Positions 61,072 through 64,000 of a stretch of 64,000 bases of DNA are shown piece by piece; the first letter of the stretch is position 1, and each line of letters opens with the position of its first letter. A model generated the notes under the pieces. It was not told the DNA's origin, did not search any database, and saw only the letters and a list, made by a program, of their open reading frames with translations. Source of the DNA: Cyanobacteria bacterium CYA (GTDB taxonomy: Bacteria; Planctomycetota; Phycisphaerae; Phycisphaerales; UBA1924); assembly GCA_008363215.1 (NCBI GenBank), contig RHKP01000008.1, forward strand, positions 124,001 to 188,000. Reading direction: 5' to 3'. Both the position numbers and the translations under genes were made by a program.

Positions 61072-61944
61072 TCAGGGCTCCGGCGTCGATAACACCGGGT
61101 CCCACTTGAGCCAGTCGCTTTCGGGCTGGTCTGCCACTTCAAAGTACGCTCCATCGCCGACCGGCTCGCCGGACTTCTCGGGAGTGGCAAACGCGATGGC
61201 GCCGTTGACCAGCGCCTCAAGGCTCTCGGCCCGCACCGAGAGCCCCTGGAACCAGCCGAAGTCCACACCGATGCCGGTGGCCTTGAAAAACCGTGTCTTC
61301 TGCCGGACCAGGTGGGCGTACTCCTCTCGCACAGTGGCGTCGACCTCGACGAATCGCGCATCGCCGGCCAGACGCACGCCGTCCACCTGCCCCACCGGCA
61401 CGTCGCGATACAGAATCGGCGAGCCGGTCGAGACGGTGCCGCGTCGCACAAGGCGAAGCACGACGCGCAGCCCCTGGACCCCCTGATCGAGCGGCGCGCG
61501 ATTGTCACCCTCGAAGCGCGTCATCACCCGCCCGGGCGCTGCGCCGGGAAGCACGTTGAGATACGTCGGTCCGAGCAGCGTGTCCAGTCCGCTCACCCCG
61601 GCCAGGCTCACTTCAGGCCGGGCGACCCAGAACCGCGTTCCGTCGCGGGCCAGATCCTCGGCCTCTGGGCGCAGGCGCGCCTCGATCACCACGCGCCCCA
61701 GATCACGCGACAATCGCACGTCGTGAATCTCGCCGACGGGGATGCCGCGATACACCAGCGCATCACCCGCACGCAGCCCGCCCGCATCCTCAAACGTAAT
61801 GAACACCAGCAGTCCGCGTTCCTGCCAGGCCTGATACCCCAGCACGCACGCCGTAGCCAGCGCCAGCACCGGCACGATCCACGCCAGGCTCACACGACGC
61901 GGTCGGGTCACGACAATCGGGGCGGCCGCTTGCTCGTTCATCAC
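61072..61944 (-). CDS. PqiB/MlaD-family MCE protein
   Basis: This 290-residue protein has one N-terminal membrane helix (SLAWIVPVLALATACVLGYQAW) and two MCE/MlaD domains: ITFEDAGGLRAGDALVYRGIPVGEIHDVRLS, and later STGSPILYRDVPVGQVDGVRL. PqiB/YebT/MlaD proteins form hexameric rings or tubes that carry lipids between inner and outer membranes. This copy has two MCE domains where E. coli PqiB has three and YebT seven. Its start overlaps the PqiA-like stop as ATGA; MNEQ at 61941 is the alternative. A periplasmic lipid-transport role is inferred from the family. Confidence 0.88.
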   Translation of the reverse strand: MMNEQAAAPIVVTRPRRVSLAWIVPVLALATACVLGYQAWQERGLLVFITFEDAGGLRAGDALVYRGIPVGEIHDVRLSRDLGRVVIEARLRPEAEDLARDGTRFWVARPEVSLAGVSGLDTLLGPTYLNVLPGAAPGRVMTRFEGDNRAPLDQGVQGLRVVLRLVRRGTVSTGSPILYRDVPVGQVDGVRLAGDARFVEVDATVREEYAHLVRQKTRFFKATGIGVDFGWFQGLSVRAESLEALVNGAIAFATPEKSGEPVGDGAYFEVADQPESDWLKWDPVLSTPEP

Positions 61945-62534
61945 TCATCCTCCCAGATTGAGTGCGGGTCGAAGCAGGCTGTCGACAGCAAACTACACAC
62001 AACCATGGCCGTGAACGCAAAAAGCCCGGGCCCCGGCTCAACCTGCACCCAACTTCCCAGTTTGACCAGCGCCACCAAGACGGCGACGAGCAGCACGTCG
62101 ACCATGCCCCACCGCCCCAGCCATTCGACAGCGCGATAGGTCAGTGCACGATGCCGTCGCCCCAGCATCGGGCGGCGCAGCGAGAGTATCAGCATCGCCA
62201 CGAGTTTGAGCACCGGAATCACCAGAGAGCACACAAGGACGACCAATCCGACGGCCCATTCCCCGGCTGCGAGCAGTTCCACCACCCCCTGCCACACGTT
62301 GGTCGCGTGTCGATGCCCCAGTTGCTCGACGCGCAGAATCGGCAACCCGATGGCCAAGGGAAAGAGCACCAGGCCCGCCGACGCCAGAGCGGCCGTGCGC
62401 GAGCGGGTCCGGGCGTGGACCTGAGTCTTGAGCGTGGTGCCGCAACGGGCGCATCGGGCTTCCTGGGCAGCCCCCAACCGGGGGACATCGTGAACCAATC
62501 CACAACAGTGACACGCACGAAGCACGGTGGGCAT
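61941..62534 (-). CDS. PqiA-family membrane protein (single module)
   Basis: This 197-residue protein has an N-terminal zinc-ribbon-like segment (CHCCGLVHDVP, CARCGTTL) and four membrane helices: LASAGLVLFPLAIGLPIL, WAVGLVVLVCSLVIPVLKLVAMLILSL, WGMVDVLLVAVLVALVKL and GLFAFTAMVVCSLLST. This is half of an E. coli PqiA, which has two such modules. PqiA partners PqiB in lipid transport across the envelope. It overlaps the PqiB-like gene and diverges from the phosphorylase gene across 71 bp. Confidence 0.88.
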   Translation of the reverse strand: MPTVLRACHCCGLVHDVPRLGAAQEARCARCGTTLKTQVHARTRSRTAALASAGLVLFPLAIGLPILRVEQLGHRHATNVWQGVVELLAAGEWAVGLVVLVCSLVIPVLKLVAMLILSLRRPMLGRRHRALTYRAVEWLGRWGMVDVLLVAVLVALVKLGSWVQVEPGPGLFAFTAMVVCSLLSTACFDPHSIWEDE

Positions 62535-62605
62535 ATCCCAAAGAGTACTGTTCCGTTTCGATCCGTGGGCGTTTCGTCCGATGGATCTGACTCAGGAGGC
62601 TCCTC

Positions 62606-64000
62606 ATGCGAACCGGTCACGACATCGCGTACTTCTCACTGGAAGTCGGGCTCGAGGGCTCGATACCTACCTATTCCGGTGGGCTGGGAATACTGGCGGG
62701 CGACACCATCAAGGCCGCCGCCGACATCGGTCTGCCCATGCTGGCCGTCACGCTCCTCTACCGCGAGGGGTACTTCCAGCAGGAACTGGACGACCAGGGG
62801 CACCAGAGCGAGCACCCGGCCCAGTGGAACCCCGAGTCGATGTTCACACTGATGAGTCCGCGGATCACCGTTCCCATTGACGGACGCGAGGTGGTGGTGC
62901 GGGCATTTCGACAGAATGTGATCGGCGTCAACGGACACGTCGTCCCGGTGTACTACCTGGACACCGACTTTGCCGAGAACGACGAGGCTGCCCGCAAACT
63001 GGCCGGCCGGCTCTATGCCGGCGACAGCGACCACCGGATTCGGCAGGAGTGTCTGCTGGGCATCGGTGGTCGGCGCATGGTGCGTGCGATCGGGCACGAC
63101 GTCGGGTGCTTCCACATGAATGAGGGGCACGCGTGTTTTCTCACGGTGGACCTGCTCAGCGAGTACCTGTGCCGGCACGAGATCCACCAGATCAGGCACG
63201 ACGCGCTCGCCGACGTGCGCTCGCGCTGCGTGTTCACGACGCACACGCCGCTGCCGGCCGGACACGACCGGTTCGCGATCGAGCGCGTGCGCGCGATCAT
63301 CGGCGATCACCCTGTGTTCCATCGCGAGGACATCTACGGCGAACAGCATGTGCTCAACACGACCAAACTGGCGCTCAACCTGAGCAAGTTCGCAAATGCG
63401 GTGGCGCGCCGGCACGGGGAAGTCTCTCGCGACATGTTCCCGGGATATAACATCGAGTCAATCACGAACGGCATCCACGCCTCGACGTGGGCGTGTCAGC
63501 CGATGCGCGACCTCTTCGACGAATATATCCCCCACTGGCGCCGTCGCAACGATGAACTGCGCCTGGTGCGACATGTGCCGCCTGCGCGCCTGTGGCAGGC
63601 CCACCAGGACGCCAAGACGCAACTGCACACTTACATCGCCCAGCAGACCGGCGGCAACGTGCGGCTCGACCCGGAGGCCTTCACGATCGTCTTTGCGCGG
63701 CGCGCGACTGAATACAAACGCATGGCCCTGCTGCTGAGCGACACGCGCCGGCTGGAGCGCATCGCCGCGACGGTGGGACCGATCCAGGTCATCGTCGCCG
63801 GCAAGGCTCACCCGCACGACGGCGTCGGACGCGAGATTCTGCGCCAGGTGCATGAGACCCTGCGCGGGATGGAAGGCAAAGTCCGCGGCGTGTTCCTCCC
63901 CAACTACAACATCGACCTTGCCCGCCGACTCGTGGCCGGGTGCGACGTGTGGCTCAACAACCCGCGTCCTCCGCTCGAGGCTTCGGGCACCAGCGGCATG
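62606..64000 (+). CDS. Alpha-glucan (glycogen/maltodextrin) phosphorylase, N-terminal part
   Basis: This frame is open to the right edge: 465 codons visible. It is a GT35 alpha-glucan phosphorylase: HDIAYFSLEVGLEGSIPTYSGGLGILAGD, DVGCFHMNEGHACFLTVDLL, FTTHTPLPAGHDRF, FTIVFARRATEYKRM and the PLP-region approach WLNNPRPPLEASGTSGM. It would release glucose-1-phosphate from stored alpha-1,4-glucan using PLP. CAGGAGG lies eight bases before the ATG. The missing part must contain the PLP lysine and the C-terminal domain. The N-terminal brevity (no ~150-residue extension) fits the shorter archaeal/bacterial GlgP class. Confidence 0.93.
   Translation, partial: MRTGHDIAYFSLEVGLEGSIPTYSGGLGILAGDTIKAAADIGLPMLAVTLLYREGYFQQELDDQGHQSEHPAQWNPESMFTLMSPRITVPIDGREVVVRAFRQNVIGVNGHVVPVYYLDTDFAENDEAARKLAGRLYAGDSDHRIRQECLLGIGGRRMVRAIGHDVGCFHMNEGHACFLTVDLLSEYLCRHEIHQIRHDALADVRSRCVFTTHTPLPAGHDRFAIERVRAIIGDHPVFHREDIYGEQHVLNTTKLALNLSKFANAVARRHGEVSRDMFPGYNIESITNGIHASTWACQPMRDLFDEYIPHWRRRNDELRLVRHVPPARLWQAHQDAKTQLHTYIAQQTGGNVRLDPEAFTIVFARRATEYKRMALLLSDTRRLERIAATVGPIQVIVAGKAHPHDGVGREILRQVHETLRGMEGKVRGVFLPNYNIDLARRLVAGCDVWLNNPRPPLEASGTSGM

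Overview
The window is GC-rich, densely packed bacterial DNA of chromosomal character. The best guess for the source is a planctomycete of the Phycisphaerae/Phycisphaerales type. This rests on several exported proteins ending in a PxPG-S/T-xALL-hydrophobic-RRR sorting tail (PEP-CTERM-like), one protein ending in a GC-type dockerin module (DxNxDGxxNxxD twice, final GCP), an LptD-like outer-membrane protein, a Rho factor with a long Arg/Gly-rich N-terminal extension, and frequent GTG/TTG starts with ATGA/GTGA gene overlaps. No phage, insertion sequence or CRISPR array was seen.

Layout. 1-2860 (minus): acyl-CoA/leucine-type catabolism, with three crotonase-fold proteins and HMG-CoA lyase. 2943-13922: a VOC protein, DUF444 protein, flippase-like membrane protein, large secreted helical-repeat protein, Rho, CoaE, PH-domain protein, Hpt, acetyltransferase and a zinc-ribbon membrane protein. 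14195-18070: a family of related PEP-CTERM-like exported proteins (three intact, one decayed) with mscL between them, several followed by strong terminators. 18091-19278: thiS-thiG. 19346-24378: lipoprotein, LptD-like protein, dockerin protein. 24359-30378: phosphoesterase, SpoIIE-type phosphatase, homogentisate dioxygenase, SIS-domain isomerase, another PEP-CTERM-like protein. 30531-38042: 5-oxoprolinase divergent from a giant secreted M14-S9 double peptidase. 38756-43448: a two-gene indolepyruvate oxidoreductase locus whose beta subunit is fused to a complete ADP-forming acyl-CoA synthetase. 43542-47085: HExxH metalloprotease, DUF4405 membrane protein, small EF-hand-like protein. 47156-47228: tRNA-Ala(UGC). 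47355-48848: a fused TssB-TssC sheath protein. 50176-54883: glmS, acetyltransferase, UvrC-like protein, manA. 54952-57530: VgrG with a coupled small gene, abutting a sulfatase relic. 57723-64000: TPR lipoprotein, frameshifted zinc-ribbon protein, lipoprotein hydrolase, PqiA/PqiB-like pair, and the start of an alpha-glucan phosphorylase.

Together the genes suggest a heterotroph that digests external protein (M14-S9 protease, HExxH protease, 5-oxoprolinase) and oxidises amino acids (HMG-CoA lyase/hydratases, homogentisate dioxygenase, arylpyruvate oxidoreductase). The most striking locus is 38756-43448. Its architecture predicts that oxidative decarboxylation of arylpyruvates to aryl-CoA and ATP-forming hydrolysis of that aryl-CoA take place on one polypeptide pair, and its alpha subunit lacks the usual C-terminal ferredoxin module. 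All assignments come from reading translated sequence and remembered family motifs; no database search was run.
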